Part shown: positions 48,582 through 56,685 of the stretch, one piece after another
Numbering within the stretch: the stretch's first letter is position 1
Layout: each line of letters opens with the position of its first letter
Notes under the pieces: generated by a model
Databases searched by the model: none
What the model was told of the DNA's origin: nothing
Seen by the model: the letters and a program-made list of their open reading frames with translations, nothing else
Position numbers and translations under genes: made by a program
Assembly (NCBI GenBank): GCA_902787715.1
Contig: CADAHQ010000004.1
Span: 1 to 64,000 of the forward strand
DNA: 64,000 nt
Source of the DNA: an uncultured Lachnospiraceae bacterium
Lineage (GTDB): Bacteria; Bacillota; Clostridia; Lachnospirales; Lachnospiraceae
Direction of reading: 5' to 3'

Positions 48582-48621
48582 CAAAACGCATGTTAAAAGC
48601 ATTTTTCGAGAAAAATAATTG

Positions 48622-48650
48622 TTGACACGGGGAACGCCTGCGTGTATACT
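48622..48650 (+). promoter_or_regulatory. Promoter of rplM-rpsI
   Basis: Perfect TTGACA (48622-48627), 17-base spacer, TATACT (48645-48650). The short leader (about 45 bases) holds an ACGC-GCAGAT-GCGT hairpin. Confidence 0.85.
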
Positions 48651-48701
48651 TGCAAAAGTGACGCGCAGATGCGTAATCCAAGAAACAAGGAGGTTAATCC
48701 T

Positions 48702-49127
48702 ATGAAGAGTTATATGGCAACGGCAGACGTAGAGAGAAAGTGGTACGTTGTCGATGCGGAGGGTCAGACGCTCGGTCGTCTTGCTTCGCAGGTTGCAATG
48801 GTACTTCGCGGCAAGAATAAGCCGATCTTCACACCCCACATTGATACCGGTGATAATGTAATTGTTATCAACGCCGAGAAGATCAAGGTTACGGGCAAGA
48901 AGCTCGACCAGAAGGTATATTTCAGCCATTCCGATTATCCGGGCGGCGTTCGCGAGACGACGCTTCGTGAGATGCTCGCTAAGAAGCCTGTGGATGTTAT
49001 TAAGTTCGCAGTTAAGGGCATGCTCCCGAAGGGACCTCTCGGTCGCAGCATGGCAGACAAGCTTCATGTATACGCAGGTGCTGAGCATCCTCATGCAGCT
49101 CAGAAGCCTGAGGTACTGACATTCTAA
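48702..49127 (+). CDS. rplM: Ribosomal protein L13
   Basis: 141 aa 50S protein ([37 protein letters not shown] near residue 106). The ATG at 48702 follows AAGGAGGT; an upstream in-frame ATG overlaps the promoter and is rejected. Confidence 0.97.
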   Translation: MKSYMATADVERKWYVVDAEGQTLGRLASQVAMVLRGKNKPIFTPHIDTGDNVIVINAEKIKVTGKKLDQKVYFSHSDYPGGVRETTLREMLAKKPVDVIKFAVKGMLPKGPLGRSMADKLHVYAGAEHPHAAQKPEVLTF

Positions 49128-49151
49128 TCAATCGGAAAGGAGATTTCAATC

Positions 49152-49553
49152 ATGGCAAAAGCAGCTAAGATCAAGTTCTATGGAACCGGAAGACGCAAGA
49201 GCAGTGTTGCCAGAGTATACCTGTTCCCCGGTAAGGGCAATATCACGATCAACAAGAGAGACATTGAGGAGTATTTCGGTCTTGAGACGCTGAAGACCAT
49301 CGTTCGTCAGCCTCTCGCTCTCGTTGAGAGTGTTGACAAGTTCGACGCAATCATCACGGTTCGCGGCGGCGGTTTCTCCGGCCAGGCAGGTGCTATCCGT
49401 CACGGTATCGCACGTGCTCTGTGCAAGTCCGATGCAGAGCTTCGTCCCGCACTTAAGAAGGCAGGCTTCCTCACCAGAGATGCCCGCATGAAGGAAAGAA
49501 AGAAGTACGGCTTGAAGGCAGCACGTCGTGCTCCGCAGTTCTCGAAGAGATAA
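49152..49553 (+). CDS. rpsI: Ribosomal protein S9
   Basis: 133 aa 30S protein whose C-terminal basic tail (RRAPQFSKR) contacts P-site t[19 protein letters not shown] and [20 protein letters not shown] are canonical. AAAGGAG before the ATG. Confidence 0.98.
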   Translation: MAKAAKIKFYGTGRRKSSVARVYLFPGKGNITINKRDIEEYFGLETLKTIVRQPLALVESVDKFDAIITVRGGGFSGQAGAIRHGIARALCKSDAELRPALKKAGFLTRDARMKERKKYGLKAARRAPQFSKR

Positions 49554-49555
49554 CT

Positions 49556-49708
49556 CGCGAAACAACGAGACGCAATCAAGAACAAAAAAACACACGCTCC
49601 GAAACACTTTGGTGTTTCAGGAGCGTGTGTTTTGTTCTTGCTCATCGCGACGACTGTCGCGGTGAGCAAGACGCGAAGCGTCTGCGAATCGCGTCTCGTT
49701 GTTTCGCG
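49556..49708. repeat. Nested palindrome cluster after rpsI
   Basis: A perfect 18-base outer inverted repeat, CGCGAAACAACGAGACGC (49556-49573) and its complement (49691-49708), encloses three more hairpins. These are a terminator-like stem of about 29 base pairs (49577-49640), a 15-base-pair stem (49637-49670) and AGACGC-GAA-GCGTCT (49669-49683). Almost every base in 153 is in a helix. No coding potential is apparent. Confidence 0.8.
49577..49640. terminator. Bidirectional terminator inside the palindrome cluster
   Basis: CACACGCTCC-GAAACAC / GTGTTTC-A-GGAGCGTGTG core flanked by A-run on the left and TTTTGTTCTT on the right, so it can stop rpsI transcription on the plus strand and, with TTTTTTT, transcription on the minus strand. 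Confidence 0.85.
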
Positions 49709-49768
49709 GGGGTAGTCACGACTCACGCGGCGAATTGCGGTTTCCTGCTTTTAAACATCGTCGGAAGA

Positions 49769-49777
49769 TGCTATAAT
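49769..49777 (+). promoter_or_regulatory. Extended -10 promoter
   Basis: TGC-TATAAT; the -35 region is weak. Precedes the flavoprotein gene by about 45 bases. Confidence 0.55.
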
Positions 49778-49821
49778 AAGACGATACCTGCCTGCAGGGA
49801 TATGACAAAAGGGGGAGCGCG

Positions 49822-50376
49822 ATGAAAACATTGATCCTGAACGGATCGCCCAGACCGGCGGGCGACACTGTGAGCCTGATCCGGCATTTGACGGGGCTTC
49901 TGGAGGGCGAATACAAGGTGGTGGATGCGTATCGCAGCAACATTTCACCGTGTCTGGACTGCCGGTACTGCTGGAAGAATCCGGGATGTGCCATCAAGGA
50001 CGAGATGCAGGAGGTCTATGGTTATATCGAGGAGTGCGACAATGTTGTCATCGCGTCGCCGATCTATTTTTCGGAGTTGACGGGGAAAATGCTGGATCTC
50101 GCCAGCAGACTTCAGACGTATTTCTGTGCACAGTTCTTCCGAAAAGAAAAGTCCGCCATCAGGCCCAAAAGGGGTGCGGTGATTCTGGTGGGCGGCGGTG
50201 ACGGAAGAATCGAGAAGCCCTACGAGACGGCCTGTGTACTTTTGCATCATATGAATTGCCGCGACATTTTAGATGTTGTGAGCAGCTTTAACACCAACGT
50301 TGTTCCGGCGATTGAGGATGAGAAAGCAGTCGAGGGTGTCCGGCGGATTGCCGAATTTTTGAATGCACAGAGATAG
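49822..50376 (+). CDS. Iron-sulfur-flavoprotein-like NAD(P)H-dependent reductase
   Basis: 184 aa flavodoxin-fold protein: FMN phosphate loop NGSPRPAGDT at residues 6-15 and ASPIYFSELTGKMLD near 78-92. A compact cysteine cluster C47-x2-C50-x2-C53-x4-C58 (CLDCRYC, GC) lies between the first strands, the layout of iron-sulfur flavoproteins that hold a 4Fe-4S cluster next to FMN. Electron partner and substrate are unknown; a role in oxygen or redox defence of an anaerobe is inference. GGGGGAG before the ATG. Single gene unit. Confidence 0.82.
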   Translation: MKTLILNGSPRPAGDTVSLIRHLTGLLEGEYKVVDAYRSNISPCLDCRYCWKNPGCAIKDEMQEVYGYIEECDNVVIASPIYFSELTGKMLDLASRLQTYFCAQFFRKEKSAIRPKRGAVILVGGGDGRIEKPYETACVLLHHMNCRDILDVVSSFNTNVVPAIEDEKAVEGVRRIAEFLNAQR

Positions 50377-50422
50377 GGGCAGTAAAGGGGTTGTCACGAA
50401 TGGGGGAAGGAACCCAAAAAGC

Positions 50423-50533
50423 ATGAACAAACACAGACGCTTTTCAAAAACAGCGATTGCGATGCTACTGATTGTGCTGCTCGCCGGAATGGTGACAACA
50501 GTGGCGTGTATGTACAGGGGTCTGAAGCTGTGA
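50423..50533 (+). CDS. Possible 36-residue single-span membrane peptide
   Basis: Short open frame: basic start MNKHRRFSKT, then one hydrophobic helix (AIAMLLIVLLAGMVTTVA), then a CMYRGLKL end. A GGAAGG lies 12 bases upstream, which is far. The Cys after VTTVA is not a good lipobox. The charge pattern is protein-like, but no family is recognised. Confidence 0.35.
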   Translation: MNKHRRFSKTAIAMLLIVLLAGMVTTVACMYRGLKL

Positions 50534-50689
50534 TTAACGCTGCGCGCCGAAGAGCTTGAACTACGCGGTTGTTGCAAACCTTGCAAGCGCCATCGCTACT
50601 TTCATCCCCCTGTAGCGGAGAAATCGGAACAGAGAAGAAAAGACGGAAAATGCAACAAGATTTTGTGCAAAAAAACGAACAGAAAATGG

Positions 50690-50719
50690 TTGCATTTTTC
50701 GGGGAGGCTGTGATATACT
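50690..50719 (+). promoter_or_regulatory. Promoter of the carB leader
   Basis: TTGCAT (50690-50695), 18-base spacer, extended TGA-TATACT (50711-50719). The -35 is half of an inverted repeat AAAATGCAAC / GTTGCATTTT (50647-50656 and 50689-50698). Confidence 0.75.
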
Positions 50720-50759
50720 ATGCAAGGTTCAGACAACGGACCGTTTGCGGAGGTGAGAG

Positions 50760-50819
50760 ATGTTTAAGCATACCCAGCAAAATCGAACCGTATTGAAAAT
50801 TGAGTGCTTGTTGTATTGA
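50760..50819 (+). CDS. Candidate carB leader peptide
   Basis: Nineteen-codon frame MFKHTQQNRTVLKIECLLY with a strong ribosome site GGAGGTGAG 4 bases upstream of its ATG, located between the promoter and an intrinsic terminator. Its TGA stop (50817-50819) is one base before the terminator stem begins, so a ribosome finishing the peptide would cover the hairpin. It contains one CGA Arg codon. This layout resembles the pyrimidine-controlled pyrBI leader of enteric bacteria; function is inferred from position only. Confidence 0.62.
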   Translation: MFKHTQQNRTVLKIECLLY

Positions 50820-50820
50820 C

Positions 50821-50855
50821 GGAATATTTATCTTCTTAAATATTCCGCTTTTTTT
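50821..50855 (+). terminator. Attenuator terminator upstream of carB
   Basis: Perfect GGAATATTTA / TAAATATTCC stem, TCTTCT loop, then GC and eight T. It ends 22 bases before the carB ATG and lies after the leader peptide. Confidence 0.9.
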
Positions 50856-50876
50856 AAATCAGGGAGGGTGAATACA

Positions 50877-53800
50877 ATGGCAAAAAGAACAGACATCGAC
50901 AAAGTATTGATTATCGGCTCCGGCCCGATTATCATCGGACAGGCGTGTGAGTTTGACTACTCCGGCACGCAGGCGTGCAAGGCGCTTCGGAAACTCGGGT
51001 ACAAGATTGTGCTTGTAAACTCGAATCCGGCGACGATCATGACCGACCCGGAAGTGGCGGACGTGACGTACATCGAGCCGCTGAATGTGGATCGCCTTGA
51101 GCGTATCATCGCAAAGGAGCGCCCGGATGCGCTGCTGCCGAACCTCGGCGGACAGTCCGGATTGAACCTCTGCGCAGAACTCAACAAGGCAGGTGTTTTG
51201 GACAAATACAACGTGAAGGTTATCGGCGTGCAGGTGGATGCCATCGAGCGCGGTGAGGACCGAATCGAGTTTAAGAATACAATGAACGAGCTCGGCATCG
51301 AGATGGCGAGAAGCGAGGTTGCGTACAGCGTTGACGAGGCCCTTGCGATTGCCGACAAGCTCGGCTACCCGGTAGTTCTCCGTCCGGCTTACACCATGGG
51401 CGGCGCCGGCGGCGGTCTTGTGTACAACAAGGAAGAGCTCAGCACCGTTTGCGCGAGAGGTCTTCAGGCCAGCCTCGTAGGCCAGGTGCTGGTTGAGGAG
51501 TCCGTCCTCGGCTGGGAGGAGCTGGAGCTTGAGGTTGTCCGCGACTGCGAAGGCAACATGATCACGGTTTGCTTCATCGAGAACATCGACCCGATGGGTG
51601 TTCACACCGGCGACTCCTTCTGCGCGGCACCGATGCTTACGATTTCCGAGGAAGTTCAGAAGCGTCTGCAGGAGCAGGCTTACAAGATTGTAGACCGCGT
51701 GCAGGTTATCGGTGGAACCAACGTACAGTTCGCCCATGACCCGAAGAGTGATCGTATCGTTGTAATCGAGATCAACCCGAGAACATCCCGTTCCTCGGCT
51801 CTGGCTTCGAAGGCTACGGGCTTCCCGATTGCCCTCGTTTCCGCAATGCTGGCAACGGGCCTTACTCTTAAGGAACTTCCCTGCGGCAAATGCGGCACCC
51901 TCGATAAGTATGTTCCGAGCGGTGACTACGTAGTAATCAAGTTCGCCCGCTGGGCATTTGAGAAGTTCAAGGGTGTTCAGGACAAGCTCGGCACGCAGAT
52001 GCGCGCCGTAGGCGAGGTCATGAGCATCGGTAAGACCTACAAGGAAGCCTTCCAGAAGGCAATCCGCAGCCTGGAGACCGGACGCTACGGCCTCGGCTTT
52101 GTGAAGAATTTCCATGAGCTCAGCAAGGAGGAACTGCTGCAGAAGCTGGCAACGCCTTCCAGCGAGCGTCATTTCGAAATGTATGAAGCACTCCGCAAGG
52201 GTGCTACCGTGGATGAGATTCACGACAAGACCCACGTAAAGAAGTGGTTCATCGAGCAGATGAAGGAACTCGTCGAGGAAGAGGAGGCACTTCTTGCAAA
52301 GAAGGGCAGCGTTCCTTCGGACGAGGTGCTTACCAAGGCGAAGAAGGATGGATTTTCCGACCGTTACCTCGCGAAGCTTTTGGAAGTTTCCGAGGATGAT
52401 ATCCGCAACCGTCGTCTGCAGATCGGCCTTGAGGAGGCCTGGGAGGGCGTTCATGTAAGCGGTACCGAGAACAGCGCTTACTATTACTCCAGCTACAACA
52501 TCGCAAAGGACGAGAGCCCTTCCAGCAACAATAAGAAGATCATGATCTTAGGCGGCGGCCCGAACCGTATCGGCCAGGGTATCGAGTTCGACTACTGCTG
52601 CGTACATGCGGCTATGGCTCTTAAGAAGCTCGGCTTCGAGACCATCATCGTCAACTGCAACCCGGAGACGGTTTCCACCGACTACGACACGTCTGACAAG
52701 CTTTACTTTGAGCCCCTCACCCTTGAGGATGTACTCAGCATCTACAAGAAGGAGAAGCCTCTCGGCGTAATCGCGCAGTTCGGCGGCCAGACGCCTCTGA
52801 ACCTTGCGGCTTCCCTTGAGAAGAACGGTGTGAAGATCCTCGGAACTTCGCCCGCAGTCATCGACCTCGCTGAGGACCGTGACCTCTTCCGCGCAATGAT
52901 GGACAAGCTCGGTATCCCGATGCCCGAGTCCGGAATGGCGGTTACGGTTGAGGATGCCATCGGCATCGCGAAGAAGATCGGCTATCCTGTCATGGTTCGT
53001 CCGTCCTACGTGCTCGGCGGCCGCGGCATGGAGGTTGTGTACGATGACGACCAGATGACCGAATACATGAACGCGGCAGTCGGCGTAACGCCTGACCGTC
53101 CGATTCTGATTGACCGTTTCTTGAACCATGCGCTTGAGTGCGAGGCAGACGCCATCGCCGACGGTGCACATGCATTTGTCCCGGCAGTTATGGAGCATAT
53201 CGAGCTTGCGGGCGTTCACTCCGGCGACTCGGCGTGCATCATTCCCTCGGTTCACATTTCCGCGGAAAATGTCGCCACCATCAAGGAGTACACCAGAAGG
53301 ATTGCCGAGGAGATGCATGTCAAGGGCCTTATGAACATGCAGTACGCAATCGAGAACGGCAAGGTGTTCGTGCTCGAGGCAAATCCGCGTGCATCCCGTA
53401 CGGTGCCGCTTGTTTCCAAGGTTTGCAACATCCGCATGGTACCGCTTGCAACCGAGATTATCACGGCAGAGCTCACGGGCCGCAAGTCGCCGGTTCCGGA
53501 GCTTAAGGAGCAGCACATCCCGAACTACGGTGTGAAGGAAGCGGCCTTCCCGTTCAATATGTTCCCGGAGGTTGACCCGATCCTCGGACCGGAGATGCGC
53601 TCCACGGGTGAGGTTCTCGGCCTTTCGCCTTCCTTCGGTGAGGCGTTTGTAAAGGCGCAGGAGGCCATTCAGTCGAAGCTTCCGCTGGAGGGTTCGGTTC
53701 TGATTTCCGTCAAGAACAAGGACAAGGAAGAGATGCTCGACGTTGCGAAGTCTCTCGCCGCGGACGGCTTCAAGATTTACGCTACCGGCGGCACCTACGA

Positions 53801-54104
53801 TGCCATCACGGCGGCGGGAATTCCGGCAGAGAAGGTTCTCAAGCTCTACGAGGGACGGCCGAACTGCTACGATTTGATCACCAACGGCGGAGTGCAGCTC
53901 GTCATCAACTCCCCGATCGGCAAGAGCAGCGTTCATGACGACAGCTATCTCCGCAAGGCAGCCATCAAGGCGAAGGTTCCGTATGTGACCACCATTGCGG
54001 CAGCCAAGGCTACGGCAGACGGTATCCACTACGTAAAGACCCACAAGGATACCCCGGTGAAGTCCCTGCAGGAGATTCACGCAGAGATTACGCCCCTTGT
54101 ATAA
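50877..54104 (+). CDS. carB: Carbamoyl-phosphate synthase large subunit
   Basis: 1075 aa synthetase subunit making carbamoyl phosphate for arginine and pyrimidines. Two homologous ATP-grasp halves are visible: KVLIIGSGPIIIGQACEFDYSG at the start of the first, MILGGGPNRIGQGIEFDY near residue 557 of the second, plus a C-terminal MGS-like allosteric domain (about 935-1075, YATGGTYDAI). ATP-site residues and linkers appear complete. No carA (glutaminase subunit) or pyrimidine gene is adjacent. The ATG at 50877 follows AGGGAGGG; an in-frame GTG at 50868 overlaps that site. Confidence 0.97.
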   Translation: MAKRTDIDKVLIIGSGPIIIGQACEFDYSGTQACKALRKLGYKIVLVNSNPATIMTDPEVADVTYIEPLNVDRLERIIAKERPDALLPNLGGQSGLNLCAELNKAGVLDKYNVKVIGVQVDAIERGEDRIEFKNTMNELGIEMARSEVAYSVDEALAIADKLGYPVVLRPAYTMGGAGGGLVYNKEELSTVCARGLQASLVGQVLVEESVLGWEELELEVVRDCEGNMITVCFIENIDPMGVHTGDSFCAAPMLTISEEVQKRLQEQAYKIVDRVQVIGGTNVQFAHDPKSDRIVVIEINPRTSRSSALASKATGFPIALVSAMLATGLTLKELPCGKCGTLDKYVPSGDYVVIKFARWAFEKFKGVQDKLGTQMRAVGEVMSIGKTYKEAFQKAIRSLETGRYGLGFVKNFHELSKEELLQKLATPSSERHFEMYEALRKGATVDEIHDKTHVKKWFIEQMKELVEEEEALLAKKGSVPSDEVLTKAKKDGFSDRYLAKLLEVSEDDIRNRRLQIGLEEAWEGVHVSGTENSAYYYSSYNIAKDESPSSNNKKIMILGGGPNRIGQGIEFDYCCVHAAMALKKLGFETIIVNCNPETVSTDYDTSDKLYFEPLTLEDVLSIYKKEKPLGVIAQFGGQTPLNLAASLEKNGVKILGTSPAVIDLAEDRDLFRAMMDKLGIPMPESGMAVTVEDAIGIAKKIGYPVMVRPSYVLGGRGMEVVYDDDQMTEYMNAAVGVTPDRPILIDRFLNHALECEADAIADGAHAFVPAVMEHIELAGVHSGDSACIIPSVHISAENVATIKEYTRRIAEEMHVKGLMNMQYAIENGKVFVLEANPRASRTVPLVSKVCNIRMVPLATEIITAELTGRKSPVPELKEQHIPNYGVKEAAFPFNMFPEVDPILGPEMRSTGEVLGLSPSFGEAFVKAQEAIQSKLPLEGSVLISVKNKDKEEMLDVAKSLAADGFKIYATGGTYDAITAAGIPAEKVLKLYEGRPNCYDLITNGGVQLVINSPIGKSSVHDDSYLRKAAIKAKVPYVTTIAAAKATADGIHYVKTHKDTPVKSLQEIHAEITPLV

Positions 54105-54148
54105 GGGCGCGCGCCGGAAGGCAGAATGAAAGATTCGGAATGAATATG

Positions 54149-54191
54149 CAGGACAGCAGCGAAATTTCTTGGCGGCTGTCCTGTATTTTTG
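54149..54191 (+). terminator. Terminator of carB
   Basis: CAGGACAGC / GCTGTCCTG stem with a 17-base loop, then TATTTTTG. Confidence 0.8.
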
Positions 54192-54242
54192 CATTTGCGG
54201 CGGAAAAGAGATTAATTTATCATGCATTTTCCGAAAATGTTG

Positions 54243-54270
54243 TTGCAAATGATGCATCTTGTTGTACAAT
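54243..54270 (+). promoter_or_regulatory. Promoter of the QQQAYA-repeat membrane protein gene
   Basis: TTGCAA (54243-54248), 16-base spacer, TACAAT (54265-54270). A GCATTTTCCG decamer lies 10 bases upstream (54224-54233). Confidence 0.6.
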
Positions 54271-54327
54271 GGAACTATCCCGCAGAGATGCGGTAGATGA
54301 AGAGGAATACACGTTCGGAGGAAGAGT

Positions 54328-55872
54328 ATGAAGAAGAAAAGACTATCATTTATTCGCGCATTTTTCGCAATTCTGTTCGGAATCCCGCTGCTGGCGTGCG
54401 TCATCGTTTTGATTGTAACGATGCGTATCGACAGCCTGTTCCAGCCGAAGGAGCTGGCGTCTGCGGTGATGGAGAACCTCGATGCTTCGACGCTGAAGGC
54501 GGCCGATCTGATCGGCGACGCCGACGAAGGGCAGAGCCTCGCGTCCTACATCAGCGACCAGATTGCTGACGCGACGGGCGATGAGATTCAAATCAGTGAC
54601 GCCGATCTGGAAAAGATTCTGAGCGACAAGACGGTTCGCAACTTCCTTTCGGACAAGTTGAAAGGATACATGGACTACCTGGGCGGCGATGACGACGCGG
54701 TCGCATCGATTTCCGCAGACGAAATCTACAAGCTGCTGGATGAGAACCGCGACATGATCGAGGAAGTCACCGGCGAGAAGATTACGGACGAGCACATGGA
54801 TGTGGTTCGCGAGAATCTGGAGAAGATTGACTTCGACAATGCGGACTTGTCCCAGATGAAGAACAAGGACCTCGAGGAGGTCCGTGATGCCTTCAGCTAT
54901 GTCAAGAAAGTCTCCGGATGGGCGCCCTGGGCAGCTCTCGGCGTTTGCCTTCTGTTCGTTTTGATTATCGCGCTGTTCCGCGGTCGTTTTATCTGCGGTA
55001 CGTTTGCTGAGACCGGTATCGTCGGACTTCTCGGCAGCGGTGCGGTTTTGATGACCGGTATGAGCGGCGTCATGGAGTCCTTCATTTCGGAGGACAGCAA
55101 GGCACTTCCGATTGTGACCACCGCAGCAGGCGTGCTTCGCGACCCGGCTATGCTGGTGCTTTGCATTTCCGGCGGATTGCTTGTGTTCGCCATCATCTTA
55201 AAGATTGTTCTTTGCTCGATGCGCGGCGGCTCCGACGAGATGACGGAGCAGGAGCGCTACGCTGCATACGTGCAGCAACAGCAGGCCGCTTACGCACAAC
55301 AGCAGGCATACGCACAGCAGCAGGCATACGCACAGCAGCAGGCTTACGCACAGCAGCAGGCTTACGCGCAGCAGCAGGCATACGCGCAGCAACAGGCTTA
55401 TGCGCAGCAACAGGCGTACGCGCAGCAACAGGCTTATGCGCAGCAGTCGGCAAATGCACCGGCTCCCGCAGACTACGTGCAGTCCCAGGTCGGTTACCAG
55501 CAGCCGCAGGCAACTGCAGGTTATGCGCAGGCTCCTACCTACGCACAGCCTCAGGCTCCGGTGTATGAGCAGCCGCAGGTGACGGCACAGGCTCCGACTT
55601 ATGAGCAGCCTGTATATGAGCAGGCAAATGCAGCGGCAGCGGATGTGGCAGCGGCAGGCCAGGATGTGGTTCGCGACATGACGCAGGATGCGGCAGCGGC
55701 GACGGAAGCAACCGTGGATACGGTGGCGGATGTGACGGAAGCAGCGGCGACGGATGTTGCCGAGGCAGTGTCGGATGTGACTGCGGATGCAGCCAAGGAC
55801 CTCGCGGCAATGTATGACAACGCTGCAGGCACCGTGGAAGGTATTGCGGACGCGGCGAAGACCGATCTGTAA
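54328..55872 (+). CDS. Membrane protein with (QQQAYA)n repeat tail
   Basis: 514 aa, family not recognised. Transmembrane helix 1 at about 9-31, a 165-residue mostly acidic helical domain predicted outside, then helices at about 199-217, 229-248 and 273-294. The cytoplasmic C-terminal 220 residues start with nine AYAQQ(Q) repeats (DNA 55288-55449, 18-base period), continue with Gln/Pro/Tyr-rich sequence and end in a long Ala/Asp/Val helix-like region (VADVTEAAATDVAEA). Such low-complexity tails often mediate assembly or phase separation; that is speculation. GAGGAAGAG precedes the ATG. Single-gene unit with terminator. Confidence 0.8.
   Translation: MKKKRLSFIRAFFAILFGIPLLACVIVLIVTMRIDSLFQPKELASAVMENLDASTLKAADLIGDADEGQSLASYISDQIADATGDEIQISDADLEKILSDKTVRNFLSDKLKGYMDYLGGDDDAVASISADEIYKLLDENRDMIEEVTGEKITDEHMDVVRENLEKIDFDNADLSQMKNKDLEEVRDAFSYVKKVSGWAPWAALGVCLLFVLIIALFRGRFICGTFAETGIVGLLGSGAVLMTGMSGVMESFISEDSKALPIVTTAAGVLRDPAMLVLCISGGLLVFAIILKIVLCSMRGGSDEMTEQERYAAYVQQQQAAYAQQQAYAQQQAYAQQQAYAQQQAYAQQQAYAQQQAYAQQQAYAQQQAYAQQSANAPAPADYVQSQVGYQQPQATAGYAQAPTYAQPQAPVYEQPQVTAQAPTYEQPVYEQANAAAADVAAAGQDVVRDMTQDAAAATEATVDTVADVTEAAATDVAEAVSDVTADAAKDLAAMYDNAAGTVEGIADAAKTDL
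55288..55449 (+). repeat. 18-base tandem repeat within the membrane protein gene
   Basis: Nine units encoding AYAQQ(Q); third positions vary (CAG/CAA, TAC/TAT, GCA/GCG) while the peptide is kept, suggesting protein-level selection after repeat growth. Confidence 0.9.
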
Positions 55873-55898
55873 TCGCAAAAAGACAATGAAAAAGCAGT

Positions 55899-55936
55899 GC
55901 CCCGGTATTCCTTTGCGGAAGACCGGGGCGTTTTCG
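55899..55936 (+). terminator. Terminator of the repeat membrane protein gene
   Basis: GCCCCGGT / ACCGGGGC stem with inner ATTCC/GGAA(G) pairing, followed by GTTTTCG; it faces a converging minus-strand operon. Confidence 0.8.
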
Positions 55937-55962
55937 TTTCGTCTTGTTATTTGCGAAAAAAG

Positions 55963-56685
55963 TTATTTTTTCGCGTCGGAAACCGGCTTGCGGCGGATGA
56001 CATTTCGCTGCGGGCGGATGGTGATGTCGGTGACCGTAAGGCCGCTGCGGGCGGCGTAGGCCTCCCAGGCAGCATCCGCAATCTCGTCGGCGAGAAGATG
56101 ACAATCAAAAGAAGCGTCCGGCGCAAAGTCGGCGTTTCGATACAAGGCGGTGTCCGTCATGTCCGGATGAAGCGTGATCACGCGAAGGCCGCTCTTGCGG
56201 CATTCCTCGAAAAGGCTTCCGGAGAAGTTCGAGAGCGCAGCCTTGGTCGCCCCGTAGGCGCAGCCGTGGGTGTTGGAATCCCGTTTGGCGGTCACGGAGG
56301 AGATGTTTATGATGGTGCCTGCACAGGCGCGGAGCTTCGGAAGCAGGAGATTGCACAGGGTGAGAGGGGCCGTCACGTTGACAGCGACCATCTCGGCAAT
56401 CTGCGCCGGGGAAAGAGTCTCGTGGGGACCGTAGTAAGCGACGCCTGCGGCGTTTACGAGAAGCGAAACCGGAGCGTCGATGCTGCGAACGGAGGCTTCC
56501 ACGGCGCGAAGGTCCGTGAGGTCAACAGACAGCAGCTGAAAATGCGGATCCTGCGGAGCGCCGGCTGCATTTCGCCCGATGCCGAACACGGTCATCCCCT
56601 CGGAAAGCAGGCGGCAGGCGATGGCTCTGCCGATGCCGGAGGTTGCGCCGGTCACGAGAGCTACGGTTGTAAAATCGGAATTCAT
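55963..56685 (-). CDS. Short-chain dehydrogenase/reductase
   Basis: 240 aa classical SDR. NAD(P)-binding TGATSGIG at residues 13-20, NAAG near 87, catalytic Ser in ISSV near 128 and Tyr-x3-Lys in AYGATKAAL near 143-147. An Arg after the Gly-rich loop region (GIGRN) is compatible with NADPH. Substrate unknown. Its ATG overlaps the stop of the radical SAM gene by 4 bases (ATGA), making it the third gene of a coupled operon with that enzyme and a nucleosidase. Confidence 0.9.
   Translation of the reverse strand: MNSDFTTVALVTGATSGIGRAIACRLLSEGMTVFGIGRNAAGAPQDPHFQLLSVDLTDLRAVEASVRSIDAPVSLLVNAAGVAYYGPHETLSPAQIAEMVAVNVTAPLTLCNLLLPKLRACAGTIINISSVTAKRDSNTHGCAYGATKAALSNFSGSLFEECRKSGLRVITLHPDMTDTALYRNADFAPDASFDCHLLADEIADAAWEAYAARSGLTVTDITIRPQRNVIRRKPVSDAKK

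Noticed and set aside
50423..50533. Lipoprotein call for the 36-residue frame
   Set aside because: The residues before Cys (TTVAC) do not make a proper lipobox and the ribosome site is 12 bases away; kept only as a low-confidence membrane peptide.
55270..55450. Possible CRISPR-like array from 18-base repeats
   Set aside because: Units are contiguous, with no spacers, and encode an in-frame peptide repeat.
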